Positions 24,727 to 32,544 of a DNA stretch of 64,000 nucleotides are shown here, one piece after another; position 1 is the stretch's first letter; each line of letters opens with the position of its first letter. A model generated the notes under the pieces. The model had not been told where the DNA came from. It did not search any database and saw nothing but the letters and a program-made list of their open reading frames with translations. Origin of the DNA: G963666705 sp963666705. Lineage in GTDB: Bacteria > Pseudomonadota > Alphaproteobacteria > CADEGL01. Location: NCBI GenBank assembly GCA_963666705.2, contig CAXXKO010000025.1, positions 1 through 64,000 of the forward strand, written 5' to 3'. Made by a program: the position numbers and the translations under genes.

Positions 24727-24858
24727 CAGCAGCGGGTTCCTCGGGTCTTTCCGCCAAAACGTCGTGTTTTGCCGACGACAAATGCGGGGCCAAGTTCTAG
24801 CGGGGCATCTGCGAATTACCTCCATGCATGCACGGTGATGAAGCTCCATTTGGAACTA
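24727..24858 (+). repeat. About 132-bp direct repeat outside IS3 copy 2, second copy
   Basis: Partner of 23739-23874, preceded here by CCGTTTGGACCATC, which also precedes the right IS terminus at 23666. Confidence 0.9.
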
Positions 24859-25165
24859 ATCGGGTTCGACCTATGATTGATGAAACTAATTTGGGTACTA
24901 GCCGCCAGCCATTTAGGCGACACCCGATCAGGATGAGTCGTTGGCGCACTTCATGCTCCGCCAGGGCGCGCAGTAGGGGGATCAGCTCGTTGTCGTGCGG
25001 GCCCAGCTGGAACTTCGACGGCGAGGTGCCGGGCTGGTCCAGGGTGACGCGGCGGCCGTACCGCGCCTTGAGCACGTACGTCGCCTGCTTCCGGTGATCG
25101 GTAACGAGCTTGCTGTGTACGGGGCGGGGCACGATTGGCGGTTGGCGTTTGAATTGGGTCCCTAG

Positions 25166-26689
25166 GAGCCTGTCCGAGAATTCGGATTTGGCTCGACGTG
25201 GGTATCGGAGTGTGATTCGTTAAACGGCATGAGCAAAACCTTTCGAGCTTGGGACGTGGATCAGGTCTGGCTGTTGCCGGCTTCGGTCCATGACTTCGTG
25301 CCGGCGGGACACGCGGCGCACCTGGTGCGGGATGCGGTGCGCGAGAGCCTGGACCTGTCGGCGATCTTTGCGGCCTATGGCGAGGCGCGCGGCCAGCCGC
25401 CCTACCACCCGGTGATGATGGTGGCGCTGTTGCTGTACGCCTACAGCGTCGGCGTCTATTCGTCGCGCCGCATCGCCAGGGGGTGTGAGGAGCGCGTCGA
25501 CTTCATGGCGGTGACGGGGATGCAGCGGCCCGACTTCCGCACCATCTCGGATTTCCGCAAGCGCCATCTCGCGGCGCTGTCGGGGCTGTTCGCGCAGGTG
25601 CTGGCCCTGTGCCGCCGGGCGGGGCTGGTCAAGCTCGGCCATGTGGCGCTGGACGGCACCAAGATCAAGGCCAACGCCTCCAAGCACAAGGCGATGTCTT
25701 ACGCCCGCATGGTCAGGGCGGAGGCCGGGCTCGAGGCGGTGGTCGAGAGCTGGCTCGATCGGGCGGCGGCGGCCGATGCGGCGGAGGACGAGGCGTTGGG
25801 GGTCGCGGCGCGGGGCGACGAGATGCCGGCCTGGGTCGCCGACAAGGCCAAGCGTCTGGCCAAGATTCGCGAGGCCAAGGCCGCCCTGGAGGCCGAGGCG
25901 CGGGACGCGGCCGCGCGCGCCGCCCAGACGCGGGCGCCGAAGCGCCCGGGACCCAAGCCCAAGCCGCCGGCGGATGTGCCGGCGGACAAGGCGCAGCGCA
26001 ACTTCACCGACCCCGAGAGCCGCATCCTCAAGACCAAGGACGGCTTCATCCAGGGCTATAATGCCCAGGCCGCGGTCGATGCCAAACGCCAGATCATCGT
26101 CGCCCACGCCCTGACCGATTCGACCAGCGACCAGGGCCAGCTCGAACCCCTGATCGACGCCATCGAAGCCAACCTCGGGCGGCGTCCCAGGGAGATATCG
26201 GCGGACGCCGGCTACTGCTCGAAGGCGAACCTGGAGGCCGCCGATAGGCGGGGCATCAAGCCCTACATCGCGACCGGGCGGCAAAAGCACGGCCAAGCCG
26301 CCGCCGTGGGCCCGCGCGCCGCGCCGCCCGGCGGCCGGGTCGCGGCCATGGCGGCCACCCTCAGGCGCGCCGGGCGCCGCAGCCGCTACCGCCTGCGCAA
26401 GCAGACCGTCGAGCCGGTGTTCGGCCAGATCAAGCAGGCCCGGGGCTTCCGTCAGTTCCTGCTGCGCGGCCGTGAGAAGGTCACATGCGAATGGGCGATG
26501 ATCTGCACCGCCCACAACCTGGCCAAGCTCGCCGTCGCCCAAGCGCCATGAGACGCCGAGACCAATCATGCCTCTCGCCGCGCCAAGCCCCTGAAGGCAA
26601 CCACCCATGAGCCAAACCACCAAAATCACGACAAGACCACTCGCCATCACCCCAATGCTTGCCAACAACATCAAATCTCGGACAGGCTC
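25166..26689 (+). mobile_element. IS1182-family element inserted at CTAG
   Basis: The 1524-bp element has inverted repeats GAGCCTGTCCGAGA at both ends and a CTAG duplication (25162-25165 and 26690-26693). The palindromic 4-bp target fits the IS1182 habit. It contains a single complete transposase gene and splits an unrecognised gene in frame. Confidence 0.95.
25229..26551 (+). CDS. IS1182-family transposase
   Basis: This 440-residue transposase has an N-terminal DUF772 domain (HPVMMVALLLYAYSVGVYSS, RTISDFRKRHL). The first catalytic Asp is in HVALDGTKIKANASKHKAMS, the second in EISADAGYCSKANLE and the Glu in RKQTVEPVFGQIKQARGFRQF. An Ala/Lys-rich insert at about residues 175-250 separates the motifs. 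The frame is intact and all catalytic residues are present. Confidence 0.93.
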   Translation: MSKTFRAWDVDQVWLLPASVHDFVPAGHAAHLVRDAVRESLDLSAIFAAYGEARGQPPYHPVMMVALLLYAYSVGVYSSRRIARGCEERVDFMAVTGMQRPDFRTISDFRKRHLAALSGLFAQVLALCRRAGLVKLGHVALDGTKIKANASKHKAMSYARMVRAEAGLEAVVESWLDRAAAADAAEDEALGVAARGDEMPAWVADKAKRLAKIREAKAALEAEARDAAARAAQTRAPKRPGPKPKPPADVPADKAQRNFTDPESRILKTKDGFIQGYNAQAAVDAKRQIIVAHALTDSTSDQGQLEPLIDAIEANLGRRPREISADAGYCSKANLEAADRRGIKPYIATGRQKHGQAAAVGPRAAPPGGRVAAMAATLRRAGRRSRYRLRKQTVEPVFGQIKQARGFRQFLLRGREKVTCEWAMICTAHNLAKLAVAQAP

Positions 26690-27274
26690 CTAGCGCCTCT
26701 GTCACCTCCTCCGGCGACTTGTCGAATACCCACAAATTGAGGTGCGGTTGCCAGTGCGTCGGACAGGCCTCGCTCGCGTGCTGGTTCAGGGAGAAATCGA
26801 CCGCCGCCACCACCGGGGTGCCGGCGAGGCAGCGTTCGACCCGCTTGCGCATCGTCACCGTGAAGCGGCCCAGGTCGTGGTTAACGATCTCGTGCGGGTC
26901 GAACGCGTATTTCGCCGGTACGGCCGTGGACTGCGTGATGGGGCCGTCGTACTCGGCGGCGAGTTCGACCAGCGCCGTTGCCATCATCGCCCTGAACAGG
27001 GTCGTCGCGACGTGGCTGGCGGCGTTGGTGGGCACCGGGATGTCGGCGGCATGCTTGAGCGCGGCGACCAGCTGCCGGTCCTCGGGGCGCCCTCGCTTGG
27101 CCAGCCTGTCGCGGACCGTCCGGTCGAATGCCTCGGCCTCCTCGGTCGCCTCGAGCCCGACGTCGGCGAGGCCCCTCACCAGCTTGTCGAAGTCGCGCCG
27201 CCGCTGCTCCTCGCGCTCGACCTCGGGGTCGGGGCGGGTGAGTCTCGGGCGGCCGTGTTTCGGGGGTGTCCGCC

Positions 27275-27595
27275 TCATCTCTTGCCCCTATGGCGCCATT
27301 CACCTGTGTTCCTCGGATACTGATCTGCAGCCTCGCGGTCGATCGCTTGGTCTGTACCGCGATATTCCGGCAATTGCTCAATCCAGCGTCGAGCCTCCTG
27401 AATCGGGATGACCGTTCGGCGGCCAATTTTCCTCGCTCTGAGGGTTCCTTCGCTCAGCTCCAGGTATGCCTTGCTCCTGCTCAGCCCCGTTTGCTTGCAG
27501 AATTCTGAGACCGACAACAGAAGCCTTTCGCTGGCTCCGCTGTCGATGGATGAGTCGGCATGGGCGTGAGCCCCAGTATCGAACTCCTTAACCAT
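27275..27595 (-). CDS. AlpA/excisionase-like HTH protein
   Basis: This 106-residue protein has a MerR/excisionase-type winged helix: LLSVSEFCKQTGLSRSKAYL, then SEGTLRARKIGRRTVIPIQEARRWIEQLP. Such proteins act as excisionases or activators in prophages and integrative elements. Its stop overlaps the start of the next gene by 4 bases, so the two are likely co-transcribed. It is divergent from the XRE gene with 160 bp between them. Confidence 0.75.
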   Translation of the reverse strand: MVKEFDTGAHAHADSSIDSGASERLLLSVSEFCKQTGLSRSKAYLELSEGTLRARKIGRRTVIPIQEARRWIEQLPEYRGTDQAIDREAADQYPRNTGEWRHRGKR

Positions 27596-27755
27596 TCCAT
27601 CCTCACTCGTGTCTCTCGTCCGTGTCGTGACTGTTGCGAGTTAGTACGCGACACGGTAATGTATATGGGCAAACGAACCGCGTTCAGCATGCACGGACAC
27701 TAAATTGCGCGAGTTCATATTTCATGTGTAATACGCTTATATAGGTGTCTCAGTC
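27596..27755. promoter_or_regulatory. AT-rich divergent promoter region between AlpA-like and XRE genes
   Basis: These 160 bp are clearly more AT-rich than their surroundings and contain TATATAGG-type and TAATGTATAT stretches suitable as -10 elements. The position between a repressor-like and an excisionase-like gene suggests the lysogeny-type switch of the element. No exact operator was defined. Confidence 0.45.
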
Positions 27756-28175
27756 ATGAAGTCAATGAGCAATCGATCCGACGACGAGTTTCGAAACCTG
27801 GTAGGGTCTAGAATCTCTCTAGCCCGAGAAGCGCGTGGAATGACGCAGGCCGACGTCGCCCGCCGAATGAAACTTCATCCTTCAGCGATTTCGCAAATGG
27901 AGTCGGGCGTGCGTATGCCCTCGATCGGGAGCTTACGGCAGCTTGCCGACGCATTGAATGCCAGTGCAGACTACCTAATTGGGCGAAAAATCCGATCGGA
28001 CGATCAGCCTATCGATCCAATTTATCAGATGCTGGAAGGACTTTCGCCGCGAGACCGAGCAATCGTGGCGGAACTCATTGAACGATTCGCTCGAGATTCT
28101 CGTCGCGTTAAGCCGAATCGAGAGCCTCGGCAAAAGGGACCTAAGCAGGGGACGAAGCGAACTCGACGAAACTGA
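27756..28175 (+). CDS. XRE-family transcriptional regulator
   Basis: This 139-residue protein has a lambda-repressor-type HTH at about residues 17-72: ISLAREARGMTQADVARRMK, then LHPSAISQMESGVRMPSIGSL. A short helical segment (LEGLSPRDRAIVAELIERFA) and a basic tail rich in Arg and Lys follow. There is no LexA-like peptidase domain, so SOS-type cleavage is not expected. It probably represses the divergent AlpA-like operon. An alternative ATG lies three codons in. Confidence 0.85.
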   Translation: MKSMSNRSDDEFRNLVGSRISLAREARGMTQADVARRMKLHPSAISQMESGVRMPSIGSLRQLADALNASADYLIGRKIRSDDQPIDPIYQMLEGLSPRDRAIVAELIERFARDSRRVKPNREPRQKGPKQGTKRTRRN

Positions 28176-28352
28176 TAGAGCAAGAAATCGCACGCCGCGA
28201 CACTGATTCGACAATCAGCCATGTGCTGGAAAGCGATAAATGGCCAAGATTGAATTTGGGTCCGGGCAAGTGGGTCTGTAAGCCAAGCCATGAATTTTCA
28301 ATAAGGCTATCTCGGCCTTAATCAGCCCGGCAATGTCGGAGCCGGCTCCGTG

Positions 28353-29645
28353 TCATCCGGTGCGAGTTCTATCCAGTGGGGTAATGGTGATCGGGCCGAG
28401 GCCAAGGGTCGGCAGGTTGGCTCGGATCGTGTCGGCCACATAGCTCGGGGCCAGGGCGGCGTAGTGCCGGTGGGTGATCCGGGTGTCGGCGTGGCCCAGG
28501 GCCTCCGCGATGACTTGCAAGGGCACGCCGCTCATCGCCAGCCAGGAGCCATAAGTGTGCCGGAGAATGTGGAAGCTGATTGGTGGATCGATCCGCCCCT
28601 GGCGACAGGCCTCGACCAGTCGGCGTCCCTGATGGCTCTTGCCCCAGGGTTTTCCGTCCGACCGAACAAACATCAGCTCTTCCTTGGATCGGTCGGCTGC
28701 CATCCTTCGAAAGAGATCGAAGCCCTGGTCTGTCAGAGCCGCCTGCCGGGGCCGGTCGGTCTTGGTGAACCGGACATGGATCGTCCGGCCAACTTCGTTC
28801 AGATCGCCGACCTCCAACCGAATCAGCTCGCCGTACCGGCAACCGGTATAGAGACCAGCTTCCACCAGCTGGCCAAAGTCCGGCTCACAGGCCTCGATCA
28901 ACCGGACGGCTTCGTCGGTAGTCAGATAACGGGTCCGGGCGGTGTCCACGTTCCGGTAGCCGCCGACCCGGCGCCAGGCATGGTCGGTGCTCGCTTGGAC
29001 CTCCCGATAGGCCCGGTTCAGAGCCGCCTTAAGGATGATCAGGGCCTTGTTGGCGCTCACCTTGCGTCGGCGAATCTGGTCTGGCTCGGTCGAGGGCGCG
29101 AGCTTGCGAGGGGGCTGGCCCTTCCTGCCTCGGACCCGTCGGGGCAGCCTGGCCAGCCCTTCGTGCCAGCGCTGGATGTCGCGGGGATTGAGTTCGGCCA
29201 GGGTCAGCCGGCCCAGGGCCGGTCGGATGTCGAGCTCGATCCGCCTGCGAATCTCGTAGATGGATTTGCGGTGGCCCGCATACCAGTCCAGATAGTCATC
29301 CAGGACTTGGCCGACGGTGTAGCTCGCGTCATCGATCCACTCCCGGCCCGTCTCACGATCGGCCATGGCCGACCACCAGGCCCTGGCCGCCTTCAGGGCC
29401 TGGGAGTAGTCCAGGACCAGCTCCCCGTCGGCCGAGAGCAGGTCGTCGGCCTTGGCCAGAACCTTGATGGCATAGGTCCGGTCCCTCCGGCTGAACCGGC
29501 CGAGCCAGCTGCCACCCTGAATGCCCTTCCGGTAGCCGAGGTGGTGACCAACATCGACGGCTCTCCAATAGGGGGTCTTGGACGGTGCTAGCTTGGACCG
29601 GGCCGCCCGGGTGGTGATCCGGGCGTCGTTGACGGAACGGCCCAT
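28353..29645 (-). CDS. int: Tyrosine recombinase/integrase
   Basis: This 430-residue site-specific recombinase has an N-terminal SAM-like core-binding region at about residues 108-220 and a catalytic domain with Arg270 (LYTGCRYGEL), His359 and Arg362 (SFHILRHTYGS), His385 (LGHAD) and the nucleophile Tyr395 (THRHYAAL). All five key residues are present. Its start faces the tRNA-like sequence 190 bp away and then dtd. This is the usual arrangement of an integrase beside its attachment site. Confidence 0.93.
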   Translation of the reverse strand: MGRSVNDARITTRAARSKLAPSKTPYWRAVDVGHHLGYRKGIQGGSWLGRFSRRDRTYAIKVLAKADDLLSADGELVLDYSQALKAARAWWSAMADRETGREWIDDASYTVGQVLDDYLDWYAGHRKSIYEIRRRIELDIRPALGRLTLAELNPRDIQRWHEGLARLPRRVRGRKGQPPRKLAPSTEPDQIRRRKVSANKALIILKAALNRAYREVQASTDHAWRRVGGYRNVDTARTRYLTTDEAVRLIEACEPDFGQLVEAGLYTGCRYGELIRLEVGDLNEVGRTIHVRFTKTDRPRQAALTDQGFDLFRRMAADRSKEELMFVRSDGKPWGKSHQGRRLVEACRQGRIDPPISFHILRHTYGSWLAMSGVPLQVIAEALGHADTRITHRHYAALAPSYVADTIRANLPTLGLGPITITPLDRTRTG

Positions 29646-29831
29646 CTCAGTCTCCGGGTCGGGTCATGGAATGTATCACTATTTCTCTACTATCATGCTC
29701 GTGGACGGCGAGGGATGTAAATGGATACGGGCGGATGACTAGATGTTAACATACTGGAAATTAGCGATAAAATCAATGTCCACCACTGTCCGTGGTTGTC
29801 TTTCTGTGTCTCGTTTCTTTACTCTCACGCC

Positions 29832-29865
29832 GGAAACAGGGATTCGACTCCCCTTGGGGATACCA
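29832..29865 (+). other. Candidate attachment site: tRNA- or tmRNA-like 3' end
   Basis: The sequence GGGATTCGACTCCCC, then TTGGGGATACCA, looks like a T-arm with TTCGA loop followed by an acceptor strand ending CCA. No matching 5' half lies upstream, as expected where an integrated element meets the displaced 3' end of an RNA gene. One T-stem pair is non-canonical (A opposite C). The partner junction was not found in the window. The region 29646-29947 has no other feature. Confidence 0.4.
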
Positions 29866-29947
29866 CTTTTCAAATCTGGCGATCGATCTCCCGATTTCGC
29901 GGGTCATCCCGCGAGGTGGGGGAGAAGGCGATCGCGGTGACGGGCGC

Positions 29948-30394
29948 ATGAAGGCGCTGCTGCAGCGGGTGAGCGAGGCGAGCGTCGCCGTGGGCGGCGA
30001 GGTCATCGCCGAGATCGGCCCGGGGTTGCTGGTCCTTTTGTGTGTGATGCGGGGCGACGGCGAGGCCGAAGCCGGCTTCCTCGCCGCCAAGGCGGCGAAG
30101 CTGCGCATCTTCGAGGACGAGGCGGGCAAGATGAACCGCTCGGTGCTGGACTCGGGCGGCCAGGTGCTCGTGGTCAGCCAGTTCACCCTGGCCGCGGACC
30201 TCTCGCGCGGCAACCGCCCCGGCTTCTCCACGGCCGCCGCGCCGGAGGAGGCCGATGCGCTCTACCGCACCTATTGCGACGCTTTGCGCAGTCACGGCGT
30301 CCCGGTCGAGACCGGGCGCTTCGCCGCCGAGATGGCCGTCCGCCTCACCAATGACGGCCCCGTCACCATCTGGATGGATACCGCTGAACGGTAA
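29948..30394 (+). CDS. dtd: D-aminoacyl-tRNA deacylase
   Basis: This 148-residue DTD enzyme removes D-amino acids from mischarged tRNA. Family motifs are MKALLQRVSEASVAVGGE at the N-terminus, VSQFTLAADLSRGNRPGFS (containing the SQFTL motif) and the Gly-cisPro motif NDGPVTIWMDT near the end. The ATG at 29948 gives the standard length. It is the first intact chromosomal gene right of the integrated element, and its upstream region is shared with the tRNA-like attachment site. Confidence 0.95.
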   Translation: MKALLQRVSEASVAVGGEVIAEIGPGLLVLLCVMRGDGEAEAGFLAAKAAKLRIFEDEAGKMNRSVLDSGGQVLVVSQFTLAADLSRGNRPGFSTAAAPEEADALYRTYCDALRSHGVPVETGRFAAEMAVRLTNDGPVTIWMDTAER

Positions 30395-30474
30395 GTGGGG
30401 GGCGCGGTCGGCGCGGCTTGAGCGGGCCGGAGGCGTGTCGTAACCTCCGCCCGACGGCTCGCCCGGAGGACGCG

Positions 30475-32544
30475 GTGAGAAAGATCGGTATCGACATCGG
30501 CGGCACCTTCACCGATCTCGTCCTGACCGAGGGCGGGGCGGCGCTCACGCTCAAGGTCCCCTCGACCCCCGACGACCCTGGCGCGGCGGCGATTCAGGCC
30601 CTGCGGCGGCTGCGCGACGAGCACGGCGTCGCGCTGGCCGGCGTCGAGGCCCTGGCCCACGGCACCACCGTCGCCACCAACGCCCTGATCCAGCGCCGCG
30701 GCGCGCGGACGGCCCTCGTCACCACCGCCGGCTTCCGCGACGTGCTCGAGATCGCGCGCCTGGGGCGCCCGCCCCGGGCGATCTACGACATCCACTACCA
30801 GCACCCCGAGCCTGTCGTCCCCCGCCCGCTCCGATTCGAGGTCGACGAGCGGGTCGACTATCGCGGCGAGGTCGTGCGGGCCTTGCAAGTCGAAGAGGTG
30901 CGAGAGCTCGCCAACCGGCTGCGCGCGCTCGGGGTCGAGAGCGTCGCCGTCTGCCTGCTCTTCAGCTTCCTTCATCCTGGCCACGAGCAGCTGGTGAAGG
31001 CGGCCCTCGTCGAGGCCCTCCCCGGCATCCCGGTGCTGTGCTCCAGCGACATCCTGCCCGAGCGCCGGGAATACGAGCGCACCAGCACCACGGCGATCAG
31101 CGCCTATCTCGCCCCGACCGTCATGCGCTACATCGAGCGCATGGCGGCGGAGCTGGAAGGATTCGGGATCACCAACCGGTTCTACGTCATGCAGTCCAAC
31201 GGGGGATTGAATACCCCCGGCACGGTCACGGCGAGCCCTGGAAGCCTGCTCGTCTCCGGCCCCGCGGCGGGCATCGTGGCCGCGGCGCGGATCGGCGCCC
31301 AAGTGGGCTTCCCGGACATCGTCTCTATGGACATGGGGGGCACCAGCTTCGACGTGGCCCTCGTGCGGGGTGGGCGCTGCCTGCTGAGCGCCGAGACCAG
31401 TATCGAGGAGGCCGCCTTCAACCTCCCCATGCTCGACATCAAGACCATCGGGGCCGGCGGCGGCAGCATCGCCTGGCTCGACAACGCCGGCAAGCTCCGC
31501 GTCGGGCCGGACAGTGCCGGCGCGCGGCCCGGCCCGGCCTGCTACGGCCAGGGTGGTGAAGCGCCCACGGTCACGGATGCGAACCTCGTGCTCGGGCTCC
31601 TCGACCCCGGGCGCTTCCTCGGCGGGGCCATGGGCATCGACCCCGCCCTCGCCGAGGCGGCGGTGTGGGCGCGGATCGCCGAGCCCCTCGGCATGACGGC
31701 GGTCGAGGCCGCGGCGGGCATCCACCGCATCGTCAATGCCAACATGGCCGGCGCCACCCGCCTCGTGTCGGTGGCGAAGGGCCACGACCCGCGGGACTTC
31801 GCCCTCCTCGCCTTCGGTGGCGCCGGGCCGGTACACGCGGTGTCGATCGCGGCGGAGCTGGAGGTCCCCTGGGTCGTGGTGCCGCGCCACCCGGGCGCGA
31901 CCTCGGCCGCCGGCCTGGTGGTCGCCGACATCGTGCACGACTTGGTCCAGAGCACCGTGACCGAGATGTCGCGGATGACGCCCGCGCGGCTGGCCGAGGG
32001 GCTCGACGCCCTGATCGCGCGCGCCGAGGAGCGGCTCGAGGCCAACGCGGTGCCGCCGCCCCGGCGGCGTTACGACCGCGCCCTCGATATAAAATACGTG
32101 GGCCAAGGCTACACCCTCGAGATCGCGGTCCCCGAGGGCGCCATCACGAACCGGACCCTCACGGACATCGCCCGGCGCTTTCACGACCGGCACGAGGCGC
32201 TCTACGGCTTCCGCGCCGAGGGCGAGCCCGTGGAGATCATCAATTTTCGCCTGCGGGCGACCGGCGCGCTCGAACGGGCCGACCCCGAGCCCCGGCCCCG
32301 GGGGCCGCGGGACGCTCGGGCGGCCCGGACAGGCACGCGCGCGGCCTGGGTCGAGGCGGAGCGGGCCATGCGGCCCCACGAGATCTACGACCGGGCGCTG
32401 CTCGCCGCCGGACACGTCCTGGCCGGCCCGGCGATCGTCGAGCAGGACGATTCCACCACCGTCATCCCGCCCGGCTGGCTCGGCACCGTGGACGGCCACA
32501 CCAACCTCGTCATCGGCACCGAGGCGTGGCCGGACCATGGCTGA
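30475..32544 (+). CDS. hyuA: Hydantoinase A-family protein (HyuA type)
   Basis: This 689-residue ASKHA-fold ATPase subunit belongs to N-methylhydantoinase/5-oxoprolinase-type enzymes, which use ATP to open five-membered lactam or imide rings. N-terminal IGIDIGGTFTDLVL binds phosphate. Further hallmarks are AHGTTVATNALIQRRGA, ERREYERTSTTAISAYL, VSMDMGGTSFDVALV, IGAGGGSIAWLD and LAFGGAGPVHA. The GTG start at 30475 follows GGAGGA; longer starts add non-conserved residues. It overlaps the hyuB-type gene by 8 bases and forms a complex with it. The actual substrate is unknown. Confidence 0.9.
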   Translation: MRKIGIDIGGTFTDLVLTEGGAALTLKVPSTPDDPGAAAIQALRRLRDEHGVALAGVEALAHGTTVATNALIQRRGARTALVTTAGFRDVLEIARLGRPPRAIYDIHYQHPEPVVPRPLRFEVDERVDYRGEVVRALQVEEVRELANRLRALGVESVAVCLLFSFLHPGHEQLVKAALVEALPGIPVLCSSDILPERREYERTSTTAISAYLAPTVMRYIERMAAELEGFGITNRFYVMQSNGGLNTPGTVTASPGSLLVSGPAAGIVAAARIGAQVGFPDIVSMDMGGTSFDVALVRGGRCLLSAETSIEEAAFNLPMLDIKTIGAGGGSIAWLDNAGKLRVGPDSAGARPGPACYGQGGEAPTVTDANLVLGLLDPGRFLGGAMGIDPALAEAAVWARIAEPLGMTAVEAAAGIHRIVNANMAGATRLVSVAKGHDPRDFALLAFGGAGPVHAVSIAAELEVPWVVVPRHPGATSAAGLVVADIVHDLVQSTVTEMSRMTPARLAEGLDALIARAEERLEANAVPPPRRRYDRALDIKYVGQGYTLEIAVPEGAITNRTLTDIARRFHDRHEALYGFRAEGEPVEIINFRLRATGALERADPEPRPRGPRDARAARTGTRAAWVEAERAMRPHEIYDRALLAAGHVLAGPAIVEQDDSTTVIPPGWLGTVDGHTNLVIGTEAWPDHG

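Larger units (their letters stand above)
24797..27278 (-). pseudogene. Unrecognised accessory protein, split by an IS1182 element
   Basis: The 5' part (27278-26690) and 3' part (25161-24797) join in frame if the IS and one CTAG are removed, giving about 318 residues. Features are a proline/charged N-terminus (KHGRPRLTRPDPEVEREEQR), HVATTLFRAMMATALVELA, VVAAVDFSLNQHASE followed by HWQPHLNLWVFD, then KATYVLKARYGR and a C-terminal basic region. The VDxSLN and HWQPHLN pair recalls replication or relaxase-type His motifs, but spacing does not match a canonical HUH, so no function is claimed. The end is uncertain because it runs into the 132-bp repeat. It lies between DUF927 and AlpA-like genes, as Rep-type genes do in integrative elements. 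Confidence 0.6.

Noticed and set aside
24797..27278. HUH relaxase or Rep assignment from HWQPHLN
   Set aside because: The two histidines are separated by three residues rather than one, and no catalytic Tyr context was found; left as unknown.
29832..29865. A complete tRNA gene
   Set aside because: Only a T-arm-like segment and a CCA-ending acceptor strand are visible; no matching 5' acceptor, D-arm or anticodon arm lies upstream.
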